Shown piece by piece: positions 45,109 to 53,177 of a stretch of 64,000 nt of DNA. The DNA lies in the NCBI RefSeq assembly GCF_900188245.1, contig NZ_FZOK01000013.1:62001-126000 (forward strand). The letters are read 5' to 3'. A model generated the notes under the pieces. That model worked only from the letters and a program-made list of their open reading frames with translations. It was not told the origin of the DNA and searched no databases. Each line of letters opens with the position of its first letter. Position 1 is the first letter of the stretch. Both the position numbers and the translations under genes were made by a program. This DNA comes from Belliella buryatensis. Its GTDB lineage: Bacteria > Bacteroidota > Bacteroidia > Cytophagales > Cyclobacteriaceae.

Positions 45109-47025
45109 ATGAGTTATATCCATTTTGATAAAACACAGTTAATCAACCTGAATTATTCCCTAGATCGCGAAATCATCAGAACTAATCGTGGAGGGTCTTA
45201 TACAAGTACTACAATTATAGGATGTAATACCAGAAAATACCATGGTTTATTGGTTTCTCCACAGCCCCAAATTGACAGCCAATTACATGTTTTGTTGTCT
45301 ACTGTTCATGAAACTGTAATTCAGAGAGGAGCCAGCTTCAATTTAGGGATCAATAAGTATCCTGGTAATTATTCGCCAAGAGGGCATAAGTATTTGGAAG
45401 ATTTTGACTCAGAGCCCATTCCAAAGCTGACTTACCGAGTTGGAGGAGTATTGCTTCAGAAGGAATTGATTCTTGATACTAATAGAGATAGGGTGATGAT
45501 TAGGTACACCTTACTAGATGCGCATTCCCCAACCAAAATTAGAATTAGCCCTTTTTTGGCTTTCAGAGGATATCATGAATTATCCAAGGCCAATGATCGT
45601 ATAGATCAAAGTTTTAAAAAAGCCCCGAATGGAGCCGTTTTTCAACTATATCCGGAGTACAGCCCTTTGTATTTGCAACTCTCCAAAAAGAATGACTTTC
45701 AGAGTATTCCCAACTGGTATCATAATATAGAGTACATCCAAGAGCGAGAAAGAGGCTATGCTTATCAAGAAGATCTATTTGTGCCTGGATATTTTGAGTT
45801 TGACATAGAAAAGGGAGAGTCCGTGATTTTCTCAGCTGGCCTTACGGAAGCAGATCCGGCTACCCGACAGCGTGCATTTGAAAAGGAATTAGCAAGGAGG
45901 ATTCCTAGAAATAATTTCGAAAATTGTCTGCTAAACTCAGCTGGTCAATTTATTCAGAAAAGAGATGGGAAAACCCACGTGATTGCAGGATACCCTTGGT
46001 TTGGTTGGTGGGGCAGGGATACTTTTATAGCCAGTCCAGGGTTGACTTTGACCCATGGAAATAAGGATATATTTCTAGAGATCATGGATACCATGGTTGC
46101 TGACTTGAGCGGGCCACTTTTTCCGAATGTGGGAAGTGGCGTCATGCGCAATATGAACTCCATGGATGCGCCACTATGGTTCTTCTGGTCACTTCAGCAG
46201 TATATCGCTTTCACTGGAGATGAGAAGACAGTCAAGAAAAAATATTTAGAAAAGCTCAAGGGGATCATTGAGGGATTCAAAAATAGTACAGATTTCAACA
46301 TTCATATGCAAGAATCAGGTTTGATCTATGGAGGTCAAGAAGGGATTGCATTGACGTGGATGGATGCGGTAAATTCAGATGGTCCTGTGACGCCAAGAAT
46401 AGGTTGCCCAGTTGAAATCAATGCCTTGTGGTATAATGCGCTTTGTTTTTATCATGAGCTTTCTGGTGATCAAGAGATTGCTACTCTAGCAGAGCAGGTA
46501 AAATCAAGTTTTGTGTCTACTTACTGGGACGAGAAGAAAGGGTACTTGGCAGATGTGGTAGATGGAAATCACAAAGATTGGTCTATTAGGCCAAATATGC
46601 TTTTTGCGGTTTCGTTACCACATTCTCCTTTGGAAGAAAGTCAAATGGATCGAGTATTAGAGGTCATCAAATCCAAGCTTTTGACTCCTAGAGGGCTTAG
46701 AACATTATCCCCCGATGACCCTGGCTATAAGGGTTACTATTTTGGAGATCAATATGTCCGTGATAGAGCATATCACAACGGTACCGTTTGGGCATGGCTC
46801 TTGGGGCATTTTGCAGAAGGTTATTTGAAGCTACATGGAAAATCAGGAAAGCACTTTATTGAGAAAATCATTCAATCATTTGATGGAGTGATGACTCAAT
46901 ATGGTATAGGTACAGTGGCTGAAATATATGATGGAGACCCACCACATCGCCCTAAAGGAGCTATTTCACAGGCCTGGAGTGTGGGTGAGTTGTTGCGAAT
47001 GATGCATTTAGTGAAAAAAGTTTAA
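45109..47025 (+). CDS. glycogen debranching enzyme (amylo-alpha-1,6-glucosidase, GH133)
   Basis: A 638-residue cytosolic enzyme of the archaeal/bacterial GDE type. The N-terminal domain (about residues 1-230, TSTTIIGCNTRKYHGLLVS) is the bacterial GDE N-domain. The C-terminal (alpha/alpha)6 catalytic barrel has AGYPWFGWWGRDTFIASPGL, ALTWMDAVNSDGPVTPRIG with candidate catalytic acids, and GDQYVRDRAYHNGTVWAW near the end. It hydrolyses alpha-1,6 branch points of glycogen-like polymers. It heads a three-gene operon with 10-nt and 2-nt gaps to the next genes. Confidence 0.92.
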   Translation: MSYIHFDKTQLINLNYSLDREIIRTNRGGSYTSTTIIGCNTRKYHGLLVSPQPQIDSQLHVLLSTVHETVIQRGASFNLGINKYPGNYSPRGHKYLEDFDSEPIPKLTYRVGGVLLQKELILDTNRDRVMIRYTLLDAHSPTKIRISPFLAFRGYHELSKANDRIDQSFKKAPNGAVFQLYPEYSPLYLQLSKKNDFQSIPNWYHNIEYIQERERGYAYQEDLFVPGYFEFDIEKGESVIFSAGLTEADPATRQRAFEKELARRIPRNNFENCLLNSAGQFIQKRDGKTHVIAGYPWFGWWGRDTFIASPGLTLTHGNKDIFLEIMDTMVADLSGPLFPNVGSGVMRNMNSMDAPLWFFWSLQQYIAFTGDEKTVKKKYLEKLKGIIEGFKNSTDFNIHMQESGLIYGGQEGIALTWMDAVNSDGPVTPRIGCPVEINALWYNALCFYHELSGDQEIATLAEQVKSSFVSTYWDEKKGYLADVVDGNHKDWSIRPNMLFAVSLPHSPLEESQMDRVLEVIKSKLLTPRGLRTLSPDDPGYKGYYFGDQYVRDRAYHNGTVWAWLLGHFAEGYLKLHGKSGKHFIEKIIQSFDGVMTQYGIGTVAEIYDGDPPHRPKGAISQAWSVGELLRMMHLVKKV

Positions 47026-47035
47026 GCAGATTTTT

Positions 47036-48316
47036 ATGAAGGTTTTAATGTTTGGGTGGGAGTTCCCACCACATATTTCTGGAGGATTGGGTACAGCTTG
47101 CTATGGCTTGGTCAAAGGTTTGGTTCATCATAAGCAAGACATCATCTTTGTCGTTCCCAAATTGTGGGGTGATGAAGAACCTCTTGCTGATTTTGTCAAT
47201 GCCAGTGATGTGACGGTAGATTACAGAGAGAAGAAATTCAGAGAAATTTGGAAGAATCTTACCTATTTAGAGGTGAGTAGTTTTTTGGTGCCATACCTCA
47301 GTCCAGAAGAGTTTAAGAAATATTCGGACTACGCGCTACATGATCGCACTGATGTAGATGAAAGTATTTTTAGCAATAAGTTTGAGTTTAGCGGTAAGTA
47401 TGGTAAGGATCTCCTTCAGGAGGTTTCTCGTTATGCATTGGTCGCCGCGCAGATAGCTAAGTCAAAGGATCATGATGTCATTCATGCGCATGATTGGTTA
47501 GCTTATCCTGCTGGTATCGCAGCTAAGCAAATGAGTGGTAAGCCTCTAGTGGCACATATTCACGCAACAGAATTTGACCGGTCTGGAGAGTCTGTGAATA
47601 AGCCGGTTTTTGATATAGAATATGCAGGTCTTCATGCTGCTGATCATGTGGTGGCTGTAAGTCACCTTACTAGAAATATTGTCATTAATAAGTATGGTGT
47701 TCATCCTGACAAAGTAAGCGTACTTCATAACGCTGTGCTAGATGCCAGTATCATAGAAAGTAAGGTGAAGAAGAAAGTGCCAGAGAAAATCGTCACTTTC
47801 CTAGGTCGGATTACCTTCCAAAAAGGCCCTGAATATTTTGTAGAGGCCGCCAAAAAAGTACTCGAAAGAGATCCTAACGTGCGATTTGTGATGGCAGGCA
47901 GCGGAGACTTACTCAATGCCATGATCAAAAGGGTGGCTGAATTGAGGATTGGGACGAAGTTTCATTTTACGGGCTTCCTGAAGGGGCAGGATGTGGATGA
48001 TATGTATGCCATGTCTGATGTGTATGTCATGCCTTCGGTATCGGAGCCTTTTGGAATTGCGCCCTTAGAAGCAGTGAGGCATAATACACCCGTAATTATA
48101 TCCAAGCAATCGGGTGTAGCGGAGGTGTTACAAAATGCAATCAAAATTGATTTTTGGGATGTGGATGCTATGGCTGATGCCATTTTTGCCCTTTTACATT
48201 ATCAGAGTATTTCCAAGATGTTCAAAGAACTTGGAAGCGAGGAGTTGAAAAACCTCAAGTGGGAGCATGTAGCTGCCAAATTAGTAACCGTGTATGAAAA
48301 AATAACAGAAGAATAG
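47036..48316 (+). CDS. glycosyltransferase family 4 protein (glycogen/glucan-synthase-like)
   Basis: A 426-residue GT-B enzyme. The opening MFGWEFPPHISGGLGTACYG is the glycogen synthase-like acceptor domain with its GGLG motif, HAHDWLAYPAG follows, and the donor domain has FLGRITFQKGPEYFVEAA and the EPFGIAPLEA motif that binds the nucleotide sugar. Members in this gene context are annotated as glycosyltransferases or glycogen synthases. The operon of debranching enzyme, this transferase and a GH57 enzyme points to synthesis or remodelling of an alpha-glucan. Donor (ADP-glucose, UDP-glucose or maltose-1-phosphate) unknown. Confidence 0.88.
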   Translation: MKVLMFGWEFPPHISGGLGTACYGLVKGLVHHKQDIIFVVPKLWGDEEPLADFVNASDVTVDYREKKFREIWKNLTYLEVSSFLVPYLSPEEFKKYSDYALHDRTDVDESIFSNKFEFSGKYGKDLLQEVSRYALVAAQIAKSKDHDVIHAHDWLAYPAGIAAKQMSGKPLVAHIHATEFDRSGESVNKPVFDIEYAGLHAADHVVAVSHLTRNIVINKYGVHPDKVSVLHNAVLDASIIESKVKKKVPEKIVTFLGRITFQKGPEYFVEAAKKVLERDPNVRFVMAGSGDLLNAMIKRVAELRIGTKFHFTGFLKGQDVDDMYAMSDVYVMPSVSEPFGIAPLEAVRHNTPVIISKQSGVAEVLQNAIKIDFWDVDAMADAIFALLHYQSISKMFKELGSEELKNLKWEHVAAKLVTVYEKITEE

Positions 48317-48318
48317 CC

Positions 48319-49524
48319 ATGAGAACCATTTGTTTTTACTTTCAAGTTCATCAGCCATTGAGGATTAAGCCTTATAGGTTTTTTGATATAGGAGACGATC
48401 ATTACTATTGGGATGATTATAGTAATAAAAGTATCATGAGGAAGGTCGCACAAAAATGCTACCTACCTATGAATGCTTTACTGTTGGATTTGATCAATCA
48501 TTACAATGGGGCTTTCAAAGTAAGCTTTTCAATCTCTGGTGTCTGTTTGGATCAATTCGAGCTATATGCGCCAGATGTATTGGAGAGTTTCCAAAAACTA
48601 GTGGCCACGGGTCATGTGGAGTTGCTCAGTGAAACAGACGCCCATGCCTTGTGCTCATTGAAAAGTAATGATGAATTTGCTCGCATGGTGAAGAATCACA
48701 AAGAAAAAATCAAGAAGCATTTCAATGGATATGAGCCGAAGGTTTTCAGAAATACTGAGTTGATCTATTCTGATAGCATTGGTGCGATGGTCTATGAAAT
48801 GGGTTACAGAGGAATATTGACGGAAGGTGCCAAACATATCTTGGGATGGAAAAGTCCCAATTATGTCTATCAAAATGCCATCAAGCCGGAGCTCAAGGTA
48901 TTGCTAAAAAATTTCCAACTCAGTGACGATATTGCTTTTAGATTTAGCAATAAAACTTGGCCAGATTATCCATTGACTACCGATAAGTTTGTCAACTGGA
49001 TCAATATGATTCCAAAAGAAGAAGAAACGCTCAACTTATTTATGGATTATGAAACTTTTGGAGAGCATCAATGGGCTGATTCAGGGATTTTTGATTTTAT
49101 GAAAGCCCTTCCAGAGGCAGTGTTTCAAGGAAGTGACTTTGGATTTTCTACTCCTTCAGAAGTATTGGAGCGTGCAAAAAATATTGCTCCTATTCATGTG
49201 CCCACTCCGATTTCATGGGCAGATGAAGAGCGGGATTTGACCGCTTGGCTTGGTAATGATTTGCAGGATGAAGCTTTTGAGAAATTGTATCAACTTGAGC
49301 ATTTGGTCAAGCTAATCGAAGATGAAGAGATTCAGCGGGACTGGACTTACCTACAGACCTCTGATCATTTCTATTACATGTGTACCAAGTTTTTCTCCGA
49401 TGGAGATATTCACGCGTATTTCAGCCCTTATGATTCGCCCTATGATGCCTTCATCAATTACATGAATGCCTTGAGTGATTTCATTCTCAGAGTGGAGCAG
49501 CATCTCAAAAAGCAGATTACATAA
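48319..49524 (+). CDS. glycoside hydrolase family 57 alpha-glucan enzyme
   Basis: A 401-residue GH57 protein. Family motifs are present in order: FYFQVHQPLR (motif 1), GHVELLSETDAHAL (motif 2), KVFRNTELIYSD with the likely nucleophile Glu (motif 3), LFMDYETFGEH with the likely acid/base Asp (motif 4) and a C-terminal helical part. It is expected to act on alpha-1,4-glucan as alpha-amylase or 4-alpha-glucanotransferase. It starts 2 nt after the glycosyltransferase stop and completes the glucan operon. No signal peptide, so cytosolic. Confidence 0.91.
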   Translation: MRTICFYFQVHQPLRIKPYRFFDIGDDHYYWDDYSNKSIMRKVAQKCYLPMNALLLDLINHYNGAFKVSFSISGVCLDQFELYAPDVLESFQKLVATGHVELLSETDAHALCSLKSNDEFARMVKNHKEKIKKHFNGYEPKVFRNTELIYSDSIGAMVYEMGYRGILTEGAKHILGWKSPNYVYQNAIKPELKVLLKNFQLSDDIAFRFSNKTWPDYPLTTDKFVNWINMIPKEEETLNLFMDYETFGEHQWADSGIFDFMKALPEAVFQGSDFGFSTPSEVLERAKNIAPIHVPTPISWADEERDLTAWLGNDLQDEAFEKLYQLEHLVKLIEDEEIQRDWTYLQTSDHFYYMCTKFFSDGDIHAYFSPYDSPYDAFINYMNALSDFILRVEQHLKKQIT

Positions 49525-49543
49525 ACCCAAACTACCATTCCCC

Positions 49544-50056
49544 ATGAGCAGAAATATCTTTATTGTATCATTATTAGCTTTTATGCTTGGTTTTTCTTGT
49601 CAGGTGAAAGTAGAGGAAAAAGGCAAGGATCCTGTGGAAACTATCATCACGAGATTCGATCGGCCTGATGCCAGTATACTCAAAGGAGTATATATTCCAG
49701 AAGACAAGGAATATTTTTACACTTCTGGCTTGGTAGCTGATGTTGTAGATGTGGACGCAGAGCCGGGAACTTACAAGCGATATGGAGATACATATCAGCA
49801 AAGCAAAAGCACCCTAGAAAAAATCAAGGCGACGCTTGCAGAAGCGGATTTTACCATGGAGGATGTATTTTTCTTAAGAGTTTATCTAGCACCTGATCAG
49901 GAGGGGAATATAGATTGGCAGGCTTGGTTCAAGGCTTATGGAGAATATTTCAACAATGATGCAAATCCAAATAAGGTAGCCAGAAGTACCATAGCTGTCT
50001 TCGCCTTAGCCAATCCAGATTTGCTTATTGAAATAGAAGCTGTTGCGGCGAAGTAG
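49544..50056 (+). CDS. RidA/YjgF-family lipoprotein
   Basis: A 170-residue protein. ATG 49544 starts a lipoprotein signal (MSRNIFIVSLLAFMLGFSC, Cys19); an upstream start at 49475 would overlap the GH57 gene and destroy the signal. The remainder is a RidA fold with the active-site Arg in ARSTIAVFAL and Glu in IEIEAVAAK. Cytosolic RidA deaminates reactive enamines and imines; an exported lipidated version is likely to do something else or serve the periplasm. It begins 19 nt after the glucan operon and may be co-transcribed. Confidence 0.82.
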   Translation: MSRNIFIVSLLAFMLGFSCQVKVEEKGKDPVETIITRFDRPDASILKGVYIPEDKEYFYTSGLVADVVDVDAEPGTYKRYGDTYQQSKSTLEKIKATLAEADFTMEDVFFLRVYLAPDQEGNIDWQAWFKAYGEYFNNDANPNKVARSTIAVFALANPDLLIEIEAVAAK

Positions 50057-50070
50057 AATCATTATTGCTA

Positions 50071-50649
50071 TCAAAAACTTTTCCCCAAACTGATTCCTCC
50101 CCATAGAGGATGGAATTTTGGACTATCTTCTGAACTCAGAAAAAGATTGAATCCAGGAGTGTAACCAACTCTGAAGAAGAAACCTCCTTCTGGTTTTTGA
50201 TACCTGTAGCCTATTCTCAGGGGCAGGATTGCTTCTAGAGATTTGTCTTGTTGAAAATTATTGGCTGCATCTGGATTGAATACTAATGCACGAGAAGCAT
50301 AAAAAGTAAGACCGGTGCCAATTTCCAAATGATGATTTGATTTTCCCCAGAAAGTGGAAATTTCAAGTGGTAACATAGGTGACCAAAAGGGAGAAATGTT
50401 TGAAGACTGACTCCCTCCACTTTGTTTGAATACTGAAAACCCAGCACTTCCCGAGATTTTTAATTTATCCTTCTGAAGTAGGATTCTATTGTAATTCACT
50501 GAATAATAAATTGAATTTCCCCCTAGCTCAACAAATATCGAGTTTTTGGCAGTGAAAATTTCAGCCTCTTCTTGGGCAATCGCATCGAAATGTGAACAAA
50601 AAAAAGTGAGCATAGAAACTAAGAACAATATATGGAAGCGTGATCTCAT
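50071..50649 (-). CDS. predicted outer-membrane beta-barrel protein, unknown function
   Basis: A 192-residue exported protein with signal peptide (cut after AIA). The mature sequence consists of alternating hydrophobic strands (IFVELGGNSIYYSVNYNRIL, LKISGSAGFSVFK, GYRYQKPEGGFFFRVGYTPG) and ends with a terminal Phe, which suggests a small eight-stranded outer-membrane barrel. It converges with the RidA gene, 14 nt apart, with no clear terminator between. No family could be recognised. Confidence 0.7.
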   Translation of the reverse strand: MRSRFHILFLVSMLTFFCSHFDAIAQEEAEIFTAKNSIFVELGGNSIYYSVNYNRILLQKDKLKISGSAGFSVFKQSGGSQSSNISPFWSPMLPLEISTFWGKSNHHLEIGTGLTFYASRALVFNPDAANNFQQDKSLEAILPLRIGYRYQKPEGGFFFRVGYTPGFNLFLSSEDSPKFHPLWGGISLGKSF

Positions 50650-50799
50650 AGCCTTGTCTATAATTAAAAATCAGACAAATAGATGCTCAATTCAAATTAA
50701 TTTCATTTTACAACTAAAAACTCAATAAAGCAATTTATTTTAGATAATTCTAAAAATATTTACATCATGAATATGAAATTATTTAGTCCAGAAAGAATT

Positions 50800-51402
50800 T
50801 CAATCTAAACTCGGCAAACTCAACTTATACTTGACTGCAATCAGTCTAATCGTAATGACCACTGACATGGAGATCAACAAGTTGTAGTCTCTTTCTAAGC
50901 CAAAATAGTTTAAAATCAAATATAAAATTGCTCCAGCCAAACAAGCGGATGCATAAATTTCCTTCCGGAATAAAATCGGGATTTCGTTGGTGAGTGTATC
51001 ACGCAGCACGCCACCCATGACGGCTGAAAACATCCCCATGATAGCGGCGATTTCCACACTGACACCAAGGTTCAATGCTTTTTCCACACCCAATACAGTG
51101 AAAAATCCTATTCCTAGTGTGTCAAATAGAAACATGGTTTTGCGAAGTTTCAAAAGGAATCTTTGAAATAGAAAAGCTGATAGGATACCTGCGAAGATGG
51201 AATAGAGGAAATAGACGTCTCCAATCCAGACTAAAGGATAGCTTCCTAATAGCATATCTCTCAAACTTCCCCCTCCTATAGCTGTAATGAATCCTGTAAA
51301 ACCTGCACCAAATAGGTCATGCTCCCGATCTTTGACAGCCAATGCACCAGAAATTGCAAAGACAAATGTGCCTGCTAGCTCAAGGGGGTATTGTAAGTCC
51401 AA
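50800..51402 (-). CDS. TRIC (trimeric intracellular cation channel) family protein
   Basis: A 200-residue inner-membrane protein with two repeats of three TM helices plus a seventh, the prokaryotic TRIC/UPF0126 plan. The glycine-rich pore motifs are present in both repeats: TAIGGGSLRDMLLG and SAVMGGVLRDTLTNEIP. Prokaryotic TRIC proteins form homotrimeric potassium/sodium-permeable channels. It is a single gene; its physiological role is unknown. Confidence 0.93.
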   Translation of the reverse strand: MDLQYPLELAGTFVFAISGALAVKDREHDLFGAGFTGFITAIGGGSLRDMLLGSYPLVWIGDVYFLYSIFAGILSAFLFQRFLLKLRKTMFLFDTLGIGFFTVLGVEKALNLGVSVEIAAIMGMFSAVMGGVLRDTLTNEIPILFRKEIYASACLAGAILYLILNYFGLERDYNLLISMSVVITIRLIAVKYKLSLPSLD

Positions 51403-51549
51403 TGGATTAATAATTAGGTTTTATAATGTAGCTAAGGTAAGTAAAATGATTGCTAAAAGTACGAGCTGCATGATTTATATAAAAAATCAAATACTTCTGT
51501 AGCACTTTTGGTATGACTTTCGTCAGGAGAATATCAAACACGCACGGTT

Positions 51550-51789
51550 ATGAAAAATTGGATTATAATTTTGATGTTATGTGGGGCAGCTATCTTGGTT
51601 GCGTTTCAGTGTGAGGATTTAAGTCCATTGGAATCCTCTAATTTCATAGATCCTTCAAAAATCAACAAAGACGCAGCATGTTACATGATTTACGCACCTG
51701 TTTGCGGGTGTGACAACAAGACCTATGGCAATGACTGTATCGCAATCAACGCTGGCGTTACATCCTATACCAAGGGTGCCTGTAAGTGA
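51550..51789 (+). CDS. Kazal-type protease inhibitor domain lipoprotein
   Basis: A 79-residue protein with lipobox LVAFQC (Cys21) and a single Kazal-like domain: PVCGCDNKTYGNDCIAINAG with cysteines at 44, 52, 54, 63 and 78. Bacterial one-domain Kazal lipoproteins are common in Bacteroidota. They are thought to inhibit serine proteases at the cell surface, but few have been tested. The P1 region lies before YAPVCG. The gene stands alone, convergent with a small membrane protein gene 10 nt away. Confidence 0.88.
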   Translation: MKNWIIILMLCGAAILVAFQCEDLSPLESSNFIDPSKINKDAACYMIYAPVCGCDNKTYGNDCIAINAGVTSYTKGACK

Positions 51790-51799
51790 GTTTTATCTT

Positions 51800-52018
51800 T
51801 TACTGAACATCCTCGTACCACTTTTCTTCAAAAGTTGAGTTGACTTCAACATCTGCTGTAAGTACCTTGTAAACCATCCAGATCACTAGTGCCGGAGAGA
51901 TGGAAAAGGCGAAGAGAATAATAGCTGTGTTGAGGTTGGCAAGTATAGCCGTCACGTAAACCAAGAGCAAGGCAGTGACTAGATAGATGGGGAAGAGGTA
52001 ATTTTTCATCTTTTTCAA
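51800..52018 (-). CDS. small two-TM membrane protein
   Basis: A 72-residue protein (70 if translation begins at the second Met, 52012-52010) with two hydrophobic helices (about residues 8-27 and 30-50) and an acidic C-terminal tail (FEEKWYEDVQ). It has no recognised family. It diverges from the VWA gene, sharing a 55-nt intergenic region. The regular hydrophobic pattern and spacing to its neighbours support a real gene. Confidence 0.55.
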   Translation of the reverse strand: MKKMKNYLFPIYLVTALLLVYVTAILANLNTAIILFAFSISPALVIWMVYKVLTADVEVNSTFEEKWYEDVQ

Positions 52019-52073
52019 ATTAATCCGACACTATTGTAAACTAGCCTAGGGACTATCTTGTTATAAGCCCAAG

Positions 52074-53174
52074 ATGAAAGGATTCAGATTTACACAATAC
52101 ATACCCCCACAAGATCCAGAAAAAAACAATTTCGAAAACCTTTTAAATATCTTCTTGCAATTGGTCACCATGACAGGAGGAGATGTCGCAGAGGCTTTGA
52201 GTTGGTTGACCAATTTGGATAAGCAATACAACCTCACTACACCACAATATGGAATTGGAGACTTCATTGAAGACCTGAAATCCAAGGGCTATTTGACTGA
52301 AGAAAATCAAAAAGGGGAATTCAAAATCACTGGCAAAGCGGAGCAATCAATCAGAAAATCAGCTTTAGAAGAAATTTTTGGGAAATTAAAGAAATCCAAA
52401 GGCGGACAGCATAAAACTACCCACTCGGGAGCAGGCGATGAAAAAGGGACTGATAGAAGACCTTATTCTTTTGGTGACAATCTTGATCAGATTGCTTTGA
52501 CGGATTCATTGAGAAATGCTCAAGTCAATCATGGTTTTTCTGGAGATTACCTGCTGACTGAAGATGATTTGGAAGTTGTCGAAAATGAAGTCAGAACGCA
52601 GACTTCTACTGTTTTGATGATCGACATTTCCCATTCTATGATTCTCTATGGAGAAGACAGAATCACGCCTGCGAAAAAAGTGGCCATGGCCCTTGCTGAA
52701 TTAATCAAAACAAGATACCCTAAAGACACACTAGATATCATTGTGTTTGGGAATGATGCCTGGCAAATAGAAATCAAGGATTTGCCTTATTTGCAAGTTG
52801 GTCCATATCATACCAATACCGTCGCAGGATTAGAATTAGCCATGGATTTGCTTCGCAGGAGAAAGAATCCCAATAAGCAAATATTCATGATCACAGATGG
52901 TAAACCCACCTGTCTAAAAGTTGGGATCAAATATTATAAAAATAGCTTTGGGATCGACAGCAAGATATTGAGTGAAACGCTCAAGTTGGCTGCGCAATGC
53001 AGAAAGCTAAAAATCCCCGTGACAACATTTATGATTGCTTCAGATCCTTATCTGAAGGAGTTTGTCAAAGAATTCACCAAAGTTAACAATGGAAATGCCT
53101 ATTACAGTAGCTTGAAAGGGCTCGGAGATTTGATTTTTGAAGATTATAAGCGTAACAGAACTAAAAGATTTTAA
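52074..53174 (+). CDS. VWA domain-containing protein, MoxR partner
   Basis: A 366-residue protein without signal peptide. The N-terminal half (about residues 1-175) is helical and charged. The C-terminal half is a von Willebrand A domain with an intact MIDAS site: DISHSM (residues 182-187), a downstream Thr in HTNTVAG and Asp in MITDGKP. It precedes the AAA+ ATPase gene by 3 nt. VWA/MoxR pairs act as chaperone systems that insert metals or remodel partner complexes; the client here is unknown. Confidence 0.87.
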   Translation: MKGFRFTQYIPPQDPEKNNFENLLNIFLQLVTMTGGDVAEALSWLTNLDKQYNLTTPQYGIGDFIEDLKSKGYLTEENQKGEFKITGKAEQSIRKSALEEIFGKLKKSKGGQHKTTHSGAGDEKGTDRRPYSFGDNLDQIALTDSLRNAQVNHGFSGDYLLTEDDLEVVENEVRTQTSTVLMIDISHSMILYGEDRITPAKKVAMALAELIKTRYPKDTLDIIVFGNDAWQIEIKDLPYLQVGPYHTNTVAGLELAMDLLRRRKNPNKQIFMITDGKPTCLKVGIKYYKNSFGIDSKILSETLKLAAQCRKLKIPVTTFMIASDPYLKEFVKEFTKVNNGNAYYSSLKGLGDLIFEDYKRNRTKRF

Positions 53175-53177
53175 AAA

